From DATFQI01 sp963816955 (lineage in GTDB: Bacteria > Actinomycetota > Thermoleophilia > Solirubrobacterales > Solirubrobacteraceae): 64,000 nucleotides of DNA. The translations under genes were made by a program, and so were the position numbers. Of the stretch, positions 8,778 to 15,947 are shown piece after piece (positions within the stretch are counted from its first letter, which is position 1; each line of letters begins with the position of its first letter). The stretch is taken from positions 1,344,264 through 1,408,263 of the forward strand of contig CAWFME010000005.1 of NCBI GenBank assembly GCA_963816955.1. The letters run 5' to 3'. The notes under the pieces were generated by a model that was not told where the DNA came from, did no database searches, and worked only from the letters and a program-made list of their open reading frames with translations.

Positions 8778-9224
8778 ATGCCGTCCCGCGACGTCGCGAC
8801 CAACCGCCGTGCCTCTCACCGCTACCACCTGCTCGAGCGGTGGGAGTGCGGCCTCGTGCTCCAGGGCACCGAGGTCAAGGCCCTGCGCGACGGCAAGGCG
8901 CAGATCAAGGACGGCTACGCGAGCGTGCGCGACGGCGAGGTGTGGCTGCACAACGTCCACATCCCGCCCTACGGGCCGGCCTCACGCGAGAACCACGAGC
9001 CCGAGCGCCCGCGCAAGCTGCTCATGCACCGGCGCGAGATCGACCGGCTGCTCGGCAAGACGCGCGAGAAGGGACTCACCCTGGTGCCGACCCGCCTCTA
9101 CTTCTCGGACGGCCGGGCGAAGGTCGAGATCGCCTTGGCGCGGGGCAAGGACGTCGGCGACAAGCGCCAGTCGATCAAGGAGCGCGAGATGAAGCGCGAG
9201 ATGGAGCGGGCCATCCGCCGCTGA
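8778..9224 (+). CDS. smpB: SsrA-binding protein SmpB
   Basis: This is a 148-residue SmpB of normal length. Typical blocks are VATNRRASHRYHLLERWECG, LQGTEVKALRDGKAQIKDGY, the IPPYGPASRENHEPERPRKL loop and the basic C-terminal tail (KEREMKREMERAIRR) that inserts into the mRNA channel of the ribosome. SmpB binds tmRNA and brings it to stalled ribosomes. The tmRNA gene is in this same window at 17364, about 8 kb away and not in the same transcription unit. The ATG at 8778 gives the conserved family N-terminus. Confidence 0.97.
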   Translation: MPSRDVATNRRASHRYHLLERWECGLVLQGTEVKALRDGKAQIKDGYASVRDGEVWLHNVHIPPYGPASRENHEPERPRKLLMHRREIDRLLGKTREKGLTLVPTRLYFSDGRAKVEIALARGKDVGDKRQSIKEREMKREMERAIRR

Positions 9225-9310
9225 AGCATGTCGAGAAGCGCTGACCGGCTCCGCTCACCGGGTGAAGGGCCGTGACAGACGCGGTCCACGACACGAGGAG
9301 ACTCGAGGAA

Positions 9311-9751
9311 ATGGCGCTCAAGCGGATGGACAACGTGCTGATCGTGGTCGAGGACCTCGAGGCTGCGAAGGCGTTCTTCGTCGAGCTCGGTATGGAGCTG
9401 GAGGGCGAGACGGTGGTCGAGGGGCCGTCGGTGGACAGCACGGTCGGGCTCGAGGGCGTGCGCGCCGACATCGCCATGCTGCGGGCCCCGGACGGCGAGG
9501 GCCGGGTCGAGCTGACGCGGTTCCACACGCCGCCGGCGGTCAGGGCCGAGCCGCGAGACGCGCCGGCGAACGCGCTCGGCATCCGCCGGATCATGTTCGC
9601 CGTCGAGGAGCTCGACGACGTCGTCGCCCGCCTGCGCACCCACGGCGCCGAGCTCGTCGGCGAGATCGCGCGATACGAGGACAGCTACAAGCTCTGCTTC
9701 GTGCGTGGCCCTGAGGGCTTCATCGTCGGGCTGGCCGAGCAGCTCAGCTGA
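9311..9751 (+). CDS. VOC (glyoxalase/bleomycin resistance) family protein
   Basis: This 146-residue protein is made of two beta-alpha-beta-beta-beta modules (RMDNVLIVVEDLEAAKAFF and RRIMFAVEELDDVVARL). The ending FVRGPEGFIVGLAEQL is typical of VOC enzymes and often carries a metal ligand glutamate. The family includes glyoxalases, dioxygenases and resistance proteins; the substrate is unknown. I prefer the ATG at 9311 because homology starts there; an earlier GTG at 9272 would add 13 unlike residues. The sequence between is purine-rich (gaggagactcgaggaa), which suits a ribosome-binding site for 9311. Confidence 0.85.
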   Translation: MALKRMDNVLIVVEDLEAAKAFFVELGMELEGETVVEGPSVDSTVGLEGVRADIAMLRAPDGEGRVELTRFHTPPAVRAEPRDAPANALGIRRIMFAVEELDDVVARLRTHGAELVGEIARYEDSYKLCFVRGPEGFIVGLAEQLS

Positions 9752-9768
9752 CGCGGTGCGATGAGTCT

Positions 9769-9782
9769 TGCCGCGTGCGGCA
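9769..9782. terminator. Short hairpin after VOC gene
   Basis: TGCCGC-GT-GCGGCA is a perfect 6-bp stem 18 bases after the VOC stop and 13 bases before the next ATG. It is a weak candidate terminator or a leader hairpin; there is no T-run. Confidence 0.3.
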
Positions 9783-9794
9783 GTCTGTAGGCGC

Positions 9795-10061
9795 ATGGTG
9801 AAAGAGTTCGAAGCCCAGCTTCACAAGGGCGACAACCCAGGTGCGTGGACGTGCGTGGTGCTGGACGATGTGCCGGAGCTCTTCGGCACCCGCGGGCTCG
9901 TCAAGATCCGCGGGATGATCGACGGTGAGCCGTTCGACGGCGCGCTGATGGCCCAGGGCGACGGGACGCACAGGCTGCCGGTCAGGGCGGCGCTGCGGAA
10001 GTCGATCGGCAAGCAGGCGGGCGACACCGTCCGCGTCCGGATCGACGAGCGGATCGGGTAG
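9795..10061 (+). CDS. DUF1905 domain protein
   Basis: This 88-residue protein has the DUF1905 pattern: FEAQLHKGDNPGAWTCVVL, then FGTRGLVKIRGMIDGEPF, MAQGDGTHRLPV, and the ending ALRKSIGKQAGDTVRVRI. It is a small beta-barrel-like domain found alone or fused to YdeI-type proteins; no enzyme activity is established. I take the ATG at 9795, not the GTG frame from 9768. The next gene starts two bases after its stop, so the two are co-transcribed. Confidence 0.85.
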   Translation: MVKEFEAQLHKGDNPGAWTCVVLDDVPELFGTRGLVKIRGMIDGEPFDGALMAQGDGTHRLPVRAALRKSIGKQAGDTVRVRIDERIG

Positions 10062-10063
10062 CG

Positions 10064-10411
10064 GTGGCCGTCCGGCGGATCATGCCCTACCACGAGTCGC
10101 CGGACTTCGAGGCCACGCGGGAGTTCTACACGCGGGTGCTCGGGCTCGAGGAGGGGAGCTTCGGCGGCGGCTACATCGGCTTCGGATCGGGCCAGGCGCA
10201 GGTCCTGTTCGCGCCTCCGGGCGAGCAGCCCGTGCTGCCCGACATGGGCGTGGACGTCGGTTCGCGCGACGCCGTCGACGCCGCGCACGCCGGGGCGGTC
10301 CGGTCAGGGCACGAGGTCGTCTACGGCCCGGTGGACGAGCCGTGGGGCGTCCGGCGCTTCTTCGTCCGCGATCCGAACGGCATCGTGATCAGCGTGTTGG
10401 CCCACGACTAG
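10064..10411 (+). CDS. VOC family protein (glyoxalase-like)
   Basis: This is a 115-residue single VOC domain. It starts at the GTG at 10064, two bases after the DUF1905 stop. Key segments are PDFEATREFYTRVLGLEEG, a short central sheet, and the terminal VRRFFVRDPNGIVISVLAHD strand with the usual DPNG turn. The family acts on small oxygenated or antibiotic substrates, or simply binds them. The gene is convergent with the next and overlaps its stop by four bases. Two VOC genes in 1.2 kb are common in actinobacteria and do not by themselves indicate a pathway. Confidence 0.85.
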   Translation: MAVRRIMPYHESPDFEATREFYTRVLGLEEGSFGGGYIGFGSGQAQVLFAPPGEQPVLPDMGVDVGSRDAVDAAHAGAVRSGHEVVYGPVDEPWGVRRFFVRDPNGIVISVLAHD

Positions 10412-12111
10412 CCGGACTCGCCCGCTGGGCCCCCGCTGCCGCGGAGGTCCATGTGGGGGCGGTCCGGGTCGCCCGCGCCGGGGAAGCCCGCGTGCTCGCC
10501 GGCGTCGGGGCCGGCGGGCCGGTGAGCTCCGGGGGCGCCGACGAGCTCGCCGACCTGCTGCCGCCGGGCCGGCGACATGACCGGCCACCCGGCCTCGTAG
10601 CCGAACACCTCGCGCATCGGCGTGCACCGGTAGCGCGACGAGATCACCTCGATGCGGTCCGGGTCGATCAGCGCCGGGTGCGCGCTCCCGCACGCCCGGC
10701 CCAGGGAGAGCAGCTCGGCGCGCAGGCTGATGAGGTAGTTCGCCGCCCGCGTGTACTTGAGGTCGGGGTCGAGGCCGTGCATCAGCCACTTGTTGTTGGT
10801 GGCGACGCCCGTGGGGCAGCTGCCGGTGTGGCAGCGCTGGGCCTGGATGCAGCCGATCGCGAGCATCGCCTCGCGGCCGACGTTGATCATGTCGCAGCCG
10901 AGCGCGAGCGCGTGCAGCCCGGCGTCCGGGAAGCCGAGCCGGCCGGCGCCGATGAAGACCACGTCCTCGGCGATCCCGACCCGTGCGAACTCGGGGTAGA
11001 CGCGCGAGATCGCGAGCTTGAAGGGCATCGCGACGTGGTCGCTGAACGCCAGCGGCGCGGCGCCCGTGCCTCCCTCGCCGCCGTCGACGGTCACGAAGTC
11101 GGGCCCGCCGCCGGTCGCGGCCATGCGCTCGGCGAGCGTCTCCCAGAACCCGAGCTCGCCGACGGCGGACTTGATCCCGACCGGCAGGCCGGTCGCGTCC
11201 GCGATCCGCTCGACGAACTCGATCAGCCCGTCCACGTCGGAGAAGGCCGAGTGGTACGACGGGCTCGCACAGTCGCGCCCGGCAGGGACGCCGCGGATCT
11301 GCGCGATCTCCTCCGTGACCTTGGCCGCCGGGAGCAGCCCGCCGAGGCCGGGCTTGGCGCCCTGGGAGAGCTTGACCTCGATCGCCCGCACCGGCACGTC
11401 GGCGATCCGCTCCTGCAGGTGCTCGAGCGAGAAGCGGCCGGCCTCGTCGCGACAGCCGAAGTAGCCCGTCCCGATCTGGTAGATCAGCTCGCCGCCGTGG
11501 CGGTGGGCCCGCGCGAGCCCGCCCTCGCCCGTGTTGTGCAGGCAGCCGGCCAGCGCGGCGCCGCGGTTGAGCGCCTCGACGGCCACGGGCGACAGCGAGC
11601 CGTAGCTCATGCCGGAGATGTTCACCAGCGACGCGGGCCGGAACGCGTGCCGGCGCCCGTGCGCGGCCCCGAGCACCTTGGCGGCCGGAAGGTCGTAGTC
11701 CGGCGCGGCGCCGGGCTCGCCCTTCTCCGGCGCCGGCACCGGGAACGGCGAGTGCTTGAAGACGATCAGGCTGTCGACCTGCTCCATCTCGTTGTCGGTG
11801 CCGAAGCCGAAGGTGTTGATCTCGCGCTTCGAGGACGCGTAGACCCAGCGGCGCTGGTCACGCGAGAAGGGCCGCTCCTCGTCGTTGGACGTGACGATGT
11901 ACTGGCGCAGCTCCGGGCCGACCGCCTCCAGCCAGTAGCGGAAGCGCCCGAGGACGGGGAAGTTCCTGCGGATGGCGTGCTGGCGCTGGGTCAGGTCACG
12001 CGCCACGACGCCGGCGAGCGCGGTCCCCGCCAGGCTCGCGGCGCGGACGCCAGGGCGTTTCCAGAGCGGCTCGGGCACGGGATCGTCCTTCCCGGTGACG
12101 CGCCGCATCAC
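10408..12111 (-). CDS. FMN-binding glutamate synthase family protein (GltB2-like)
   Basis: This 567-residue protein corresponds to the synthase (FMN) domain of glutamate synthase as a stand-alone protein. A short hydrophobic stretch near the N-terminus (AASLAGTALAGVVARD) may be a membrane anchor. Further on are SKREINTFGFGTD, INVGREAMLAIGCIQAQ and the cysteine cluster CHTGSCPTGVATNN, which fits the iron-sulfur region of the family. No glutaminase domain is present, so it is probably not a classical GOGAT; related proteins act as methylamine-glutamate synthase-like or uncharacterised flavoproteins. The gene is probably co-transcribed with the lipoprotein gene 19 bases upstream. Confidence 0.87.
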   Translation of the reverse strand: MMRRVTGKDDPVPEPLWKRPGVRAASLAGTALAGVVARDLTQRQHAIRRNFPVLGRFRYWLEAVGPELRQYIVTSNDEERPFSRDQRRWVYASSKREINTFGFGTDNEMEQVDSLIVFKHSPFPVPAPEKGEPGAAPDYDLPAAKVLGAAHGRRHAFRPASLVNISGMSYGSLSPVAVEALNRGAALAGCLHNTGEGGLARAHRHGGELIYQIGTGYFGCRDEAGRFSLEHLQERIADVPVRAIEVKLSQGAKPGLGGLLPAAKVTEEIAQIRGVPAGRDCASPSYHSAFSDVDGLIEFVERIADATGLPVGIKSAVGELGFWETLAERMAATGGGPDFVTVDGGEGGTGAAPLAFSDHVAMPFKLAISRVYPEFARVGIAEDVVFIGAGRLGFPDAGLHALALGCDMINVGREAMLAIGCIQAQRCHTGSCPTGVATNNKWLMHGLDPDLKYTRAANYLISLRAELLSLGRACGSAHPALIDPDRIEVISSRYRCTPMREVFGYEAGWPVMSPARRQQVGELVGAPGAHRPAGPDAGEHAGFPGAGDPDRPHMDLRGSGGPAGESG

Positions 12112-12130
12112 CCATCCGGCTCGCCGGGGC

Positions 12131-12580
12131 TCAGAGGTGTCCGCTCACCAGCCAGCTTCCGTCCCGCCAGCGCCACTCGAACGTCCCGCCGAAGCTGACG
12201 GTGGCCGTGGCGCGCTCCCCGTCCACGTCGACGCGGGTGACCTGGGCGGTGCGGATCGCCTCGACCGCCTCCGGGTTCCTCGTGATGGTGGCGATGAGGT
12301 GATCCCAGTTCGAATCGCAGTCGACGACTGTCGGCGGAAGCAGCTCGCGCATCGCCTTCGTCGCCTGATCGTCGGCCTTCTTCCACGCCTCGCGGTTCTC
12401 GGGGACCGTGTAGGAGCAGAGCTTGGCGCCACTTCCGGGCGTGATCTGCATCAGGTTGTACTCGTGCATCCGCTGGCGCACCTGGGCTTCGCTCGTCGCC
12501 GTGTCCGGCACCGGCGGGTCGCCACCGCAGCCTGCGAGCACGACCGCGGCGACCGCCGCGGCGATGATCCGTCTCGTCAC
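12131..12580 (-). CDS. Putative lipoprotein
   Basis: This 149-residue protein has a clear lipoprotein signal peptide: MTRR, a hydrophobic core, then the lipobox LAGC at residues 15-18. The mature part ends in alternating strands (ATATVSFGGTFEWRWRDGSW) that resemble the NTF2-like/Mce-associated type of secreted actinobacterial domain. The function is unknown. It lies immediately upstream of the glutamate-synthase-like gene on the same strand and is divergent from the phosphatase gene. Confidence 0.75.
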   Translation of the reverse strand: MTRRIIAAAVAAVVLAGCGGDPPVPDTATSEAQVRQRMHEYNLMQITPGSGAKLCSYTVPENREAWKKADDQATKAMRELLPPTVVDCDSNWDHLIATITRNPEAVEAIRTAQVTRVDVDGERATATVSFGGTFEWRWRDGSWLVSGHL

Positions 12581-12666
12581 GAGGCTTGTGTCGGACGCCG
12601 CCCCCGTGGAGGCAAGCCCCGATGTCTGCGGGCGGACGCCGCGCCGGGTTTGCGACAGTGGGCGAC

Positions 12667-13392
12667 GTGCCGCGGCGGGACCGTCATCTGACCTGGGAGG
12701 GCTGCTTCAACGTGCGCGACCTCGGCGGGCTTCGCACGGCCGACGGGCGCCGCACGCGGTTCGGGCGCTTGATCCGGGCCGACGGGCTCGGCGGTCTGAC
12801 CGCAGCTGGTTGGGCGGCGCTGGAGGCCGCCGGGGTGCGGACGGTCGTCGACTTGCGCAACGACGACGAGGTCGGCGAGGACGCCGCTCCGCGGCCGGCC
12901 TCTGTGACGACCGTGCGCGTTCCGCTGGACGCAAGCGAGCACCGCGAGTTCTGGAACGTCTGGGGAAGCGGACCGCAGTTCGGCACGCCGCTCTACTACG
13001 AGCCCCACCTCGAGCAGTTCCCCGAGCGTAGCGCCGTCGCGATGGCGGCGATCGCCCGTGCCGCGCCGGGCGGGGTCGTGTTCCACTGCAGCGCGGGGCG
13101 CGACCGGTCAGGCCAGATCGCGATGCTCGTGCTCGCTCTGGCCGGCGTGGAGCCGGAAGAGATCGCCGGCGACTACGCGCTCAGCGCCGGGCGGCTCGCA
13201 GCCCGCGCGCTGGCGTGGGGGCACGAGGACCAAGGGCCGCACCTGGAGGCCTTCCTGGCGGGGCGCGGCACGACCGCAGGCGAGGTGATCCTGGGCACCC
13301 TCGACCGACTGGACGTCGAGTCGCGCCTGTGCGGCCGGGAGCTGACGCGCGAGGACGTCGCGGCGCTGCGGGCGCGGCTGCTCGACCCGTGA
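12667..13392 (+). CDS. Tyrosine/serine protein phosphatase (PTP-like)
   Basis: This belongs to the Y_phosphatase3 family of bacterial protein tyrosine/serine phosphatases. The N-terminal NVRDLGGLRTADG motif and the catalytic loop HCSAGRDRSG (cysteine nucleophile, arginine phosphate binder) are both intact. The frame opens at 12586, with candidate starts at ATG 12622 and GTG 12667. I take 12667, which begins VPRRDRHLTWEGCFNVRD and gives 241 residues, because homologues start just before this point. Substrates may be phosphotyrosine proteins or phosphoinositides. It is convergent with the zinc-ribbon gene and seems to be a single-gene unit. Confidence 0.88.
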   Translation: MPRRDRHLTWEGCFNVRDLGGLRTADGRRTRFGRLIRADGLGGLTAAGWAALEAAGVRTVVDLRNDDEVGEDAAPRPASVTTVRVPLDASEHREFWNVWGSGPQFGTPLYYEPHLEQFPERSAVAMAAIARAAPGGVVFHCSAGRDRSGQIAMLVLALAGVEPEEIAGDYALSAGRLAARALAWGHEDQGPHLEAFLAGRGTTAGEVILGTLDRLDVESRLCGRELTREDVAALRARLLDP

Positions 13393-13426
13393 GCCGGCAA
13401 CACGCTCCGGCGGCGGTGGGGGCGCG

Positions 13427-13669
13427 TCAGTAGATGCCGAGCAGCGCCAGGGCCGGCAACCCGAACACGAGCACGAGCACGACGATCAGCAGCCACTTGC
13501 CGGTCTCGCTGCCGAACGTCAGCGCGCTCAGGAACGACCCCGCGCGCTGTGTCGTGGCCGGTCCGGCGTCCCAGCGGCGGATGTCCAGGTCGGCGCCGCA
13601 GATGGCGCAGCCGGCCGCGAACGGGGAGACCCGTTCTCCGCAGGAGGGGCAGCGGGAGCGATCGGCCAT
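13427..13669 (-). CDS. Zinc-ribbon membrane protein
   Basis: This 80-residue protein starts at the ATG giving MADRSRCPSCGERV. Two CxxC pairs (CPSC and CAIC) form a zinc ribbon at residues 7-25, and one C-terminal transmembrane helix (WLLIVVLVLVFGLPALALLG) anchors it. The frame extends upstream to 13714, but the added residues look non-coding. Such short zinc-ribbon/TM proteins are frequent in actinobacteria, with no known function. It follows the alpha/beta hydrolase gene on the same strand and probably shares its transcript. Confidence 0.8.
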   Translation of the reverse strand: MADRSRCPSCGERVSPFAAGCAICGADLDIRRWDAGPATTQRAGSFLSALTFGSETGKWLLIVVLVLVFGLPALALLGIY

Positions 13670-13726
13670 GGTCGACATTCTCGACCGGCTTGTGGCGGCT
13701 CGCAACCCGGCCATCTGTCCGCTGCG

Positions 13727-14593
13727 TCAGTGGTCGAGGACCTCGCGGAGCTTGCGTGCGAACGCCTCGGGCTGACCCGCGTAGCCGAACTCCCCGCCGA
13801 GGAACCCGCCGTGGTGGCTCGGGAACACGGTGGCGTCCTGACCGAGCAGCTCGGCGGTGGCGACCGCGGCGCGGCCGGTGAAAATGCCCTCGGACTCCTC
13901 GCCGACGGCGATGACGATCCGCGCGGGCGCCGCTGCGAGCGCGTCGGGGTCGGGCCGGTAGCCGCTGACCGCCCACGAGCGGTCCGAGAGCAGCGGGTCC
14001 TCGCGGTGGCCGTCGTCCTCGGTGGGCATCCCGAAGGCGCCGGGGTCGGGTGCGGGCTGGGCGAAGTACTCGTCGGTGAACTCGCCCCGCCACGACGACA
14101 TCGCCATGAAGGCCGCCATCCCGGCGCCCCGGCCCCCGGCCTCGTACGCGTCGCGGAAGCCGGCGCGGGCGCGCTCCACCGCCGCGGCATCGGGCAGCAC
14201 CGGGATCAGCGGCGGCTCGTGCGCCACCAGCGTGGCGACGTCATCGGGATGGGCCGCCACGAGCGCGAGCGCGGTCACCGCGCCTCCGCTGCTCGCGAAC
14301 ATCTCGACCGGGCCGACGCCGAGGGCTTCGATCACGGCGTGCACGTCCTCGGCCTGGACGGTGGGGGAGTGGTCGGTCCGGCCGTCGCTGCGGGTGCTGC
14401 GGCCGAGGCCGCGCGGGTCGTACGTGACCACGGTGCGGTCGGGGAAGTGCGACCTCAGCGCGCCGAAGCCGCTGGCGTCCATGGGCTGGCCGATCATCAC
14501 CAGGGGCGGGCGCCCGTCCGCGGTGGGCAGCGGTCCGTGCACGTCATAGGCGATGGCGGCCCCGGCCGTCTCGAGCGTGTGCGTCGTCGTCAT
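13727..14593 (-). CDS. Alpha/beta hydrolase
   Basis: This 288-residue alpha/beta hydrolase has a strand and oxyanion region VMIGQPMDASGF, the VVTYDPRGLGRS strand, and the nucleophile elbow EMFASSGGAV, in which the second serine takes the usual GxSxG position (the first glycine is replaced by alanine). The acid is probably in IVIAVGEESEG, and the histidine is in FPSHHGGFLGGEF. The substrate is unknown; esterase, epoxide hydrolase and haloperoxidase-like enzymes share this layout. It follows the M50 protease gene by 39 bases on the same strand. Confidence 0.85.
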   Translation of the reverse strand: MTTTHTLETAGAAIAYDVHGPLPTADGRPPLVMIGQPMDASGFGALRSHFPDRTVVTYDPRGLGRSTRSDGRTDHSPTVQAEDVHAVIEALGVGPVEMFASSGGAVTALALVAAHPDDVATLVAHEPPLIPVLPDAAAVERARAGFRDAYEAGGRGAGMAAFMAMSSWRGEFTDEYFAQPAPDPGAFGMPTEDDGHREDPLLSDRSWAVSGYRPDPDALAAAPARIVIAVGEESEGIFTGRAAVATAELLGQDATVFPSHHGGFLGGEFGYAGQPEAFARKLREVLDH

Positions 14594-14632
14594 GTCAGCT
14601 ACGACCGCCCTCGCCTCGAGAACTCATCGCTC

Positions 14633-15490
14633 TCAGATCGCGTCGGTGCGGTCCACGAACGTCAAGTCCATCCCGATCGCGCACGCGGCGATCAGCCCGA
14701 CGTAGACGACCGCGACGAGCAGCCGGTGGGCCGGCTTGACGCGGTAGTAGGCCTGGTTGCCCTCGGCGCCCTGCTTGCGCGTCTTCCAGCGCCGCCAGGT
14801 CTCCATCCCGCCGAGCAGCAGGATCAGCACCAGGATCGGGTTCGGGAACAGGACGAAGAAGCCGAGCATCGCGGCGAAGCCCGCGAACCACATCCACGGC
14901 GCCATCGCGGCCATCGCGCGGCCGCCGTCGAGCGGCACGACCGGCGCGAGGTTGAAGAGGTTCAGGAAGAAGCCCGTGAACGCGAGCGCGCGCAGGAAGT
15001 CGGAGTCCGTCGCCTCGGCGACCGGCACGAGCGCGGCGGTGGCGAGCGTGCCGAGGATCGGTCCGGCGAGGCCGATCCGCGCCTCGGCGAGCGCGTTGCC
15101 GCCCATCGAGCGCGCGCCGACCGCGGCGCCGAGGAACGGGACGAACAGCATGCCGCTGATCTTCACGCCCTCGCGCTTCATCTGGATCACGTGACCCATC
15201 TCGTGCACGAACAGCAGCGCGACGAAGCCGACAGCGAACCGCCAGCCCCAGATGATCGCGTAGGCGGCGACCGACACGAGCATCGAGGCCGAGGTGGTGA
15301 GCACCTTCAGCTTGGGGATCAGCAGCAGGAGGACCTTGAGCTTCGCGCCGAACTTGAGGACCGCCAGGCCGACCAGGAACAGCGGGCCGAGCCAGCGCTT
15401 GAAGCGCGAGTCGGGCTGCTGCGGGGGTGGCAGGGGTGGTTCCGGTGCCTCCCGGGCGGGCGCGACGGGCGGGAGCCAGGTGCTGCTCAT
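14633..15490 (-). CDS. Site-2 protease family membrane metalloprotease (M50)
   Basis: This 285-residue protein has several transmembrane helices. The zinc site HEMGH lies in LLFVHEMGHVIQMKREG near residue 130. The third ligand region is FNLAPVVPLDGGRAM near residue 195, matching the NxxPxxxLDG motif of the family. The first 30 residues are proline-rich. These intramembrane proteases cut membrane-embedded substrates; many cyanobacterial and actinobacterial versions are uncharacterised. It is the first gene of a likely M50 - alpha/beta hydrolase - zinc-ribbon transcript, and its upstream region contains the tandem structured repeats. Confidence 0.9.
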   Translation of the reverse strand: MSSTWLPPVAPAREAPEPPLPPPQQPDSRFKRWLGPLFLVGLAVLKFGAKLKVLLLLIPKLKVLTTSASMLVSVAAYAIIWGWRFAVGFVALLFVHEMGHVIQMKREGVKISGMLFVPFLGAAVGARSMGGNALAEARIGLAGPILGTLATAALVPVAEATDSDFLRALAFTGFFLNLFNLAPVVPLDGGRAMAAMAPWMWFAGFAAMLGFFVLFPNPILVLILLLGGMETWRRWKTRKQGAEGNQAYYRVKPAHRLLVAVVYVGLIAACAIGMDLTFVDRTDAI

Positions 15491-15585
15491 GCACCCAGTG
15501 TGGCAGCGGCGATTTCTCCGCTCGTTGCGGAATCGTGCCCGTGCGACGCTTGCAATCCTGCGCGGGCCGCGAGAAAGTGCCCCCA

Positions 15586-15699
15586 GACGCGGAGGTCAGA
15601 GACGCAGAGAGCGAGGCCATCGAAGTGAGAGGCCCGCCGCCCTGAGCCCGGAGGCTTCGGCCACCGGAGGAGGGCTCTTCGAGCGGCTCCCTCCGCGTC
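15586..15699 (+). ncRNA. Tandem structured element A (candidate small RNA)
   Basis: The 114-base element is closed by a perfect 9-bp stem, GACGCGGAG at 15586-15594 with CTCCGCGTC at 15691-15699. Inside is a hairpin CCGG-A-GGC-TTCG-GCC-A-CCGG with a stable TTCG tetraloop. The same architecture is repeated 236 bases further on. A T-rich stretch and a strong intrinsic terminator follow on the plus strand, although no plus-strand gene lies upstream, so a short plus-strand RNA is plausible. I recognise no named RNA family. Confidence 0.5.
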
Positions 15700-15710
15700 C
15701 CTTTTCGTCA

Positions 15711-15733
15711 AGCGCCCTCCGGGGCGCTTTTTT
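15711..15733 (+). terminator. Intrinsic terminator
   Basis: AGCGCCC-TCCG-GGGCGCT is followed by six T residues, a textbook Rho-independent terminator reading on the plus strand. It is 11 bases after element A. Both flanking protein genes are on the minus strand, so it must serve a plus-strand RNA, most simply element A. Confidence 0.8.
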
Positions 15734-15821
15734 CATGCCCTGACGCGAAAGCTCCCAAATTGGTCGATGTTCGCGCGCGGGCCTCTTGCGCCGGCCGGGG
15801 CGACGCGAGAAGGTTCACCCA

Positions 15822-15939
15822 GACGCGGAGAGCGTTGAGACGCAGAGAGCGAGGCCATGAGGTGAGAGGCCCGCCGCCCTGAGACCGGAGGCTTCGGCCA
15901 CCGGAGGAGGGACCTCGAGCGACTCGGGTTCTCCGCGTC
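15822..15939 (+). ncRNA. Tandem structured element B (candidate small RNA)
   Basis: This is the second copy of element A. It has the same 9-bp closing stem (15822-15830 with 15931-15939) and the same TTCG hairpin. The internal block GACGCAGAGAGCGAGGCCAT is conserved, and CTTTCTTTT follows the stem. It differs from A by several substitutions and a few indels outside the stems. It lies just beyond the stop of the oxidoreductase gene and could alternatively act as that gene's 3' structure on the minus strand. Confidence 0.5.
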
Positions 15940-15947
15940 GCTTTCTT

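Noticed and set aside
15586..15939. Match of the tandem elements to a c-di-GMP (GEMM) riboswitch
   Set aside because: A GACGCA-type block is present, but the tetraloop receptor and paired helices of GEMM cannot be laid out, and no downstream plus-strand gene exists.
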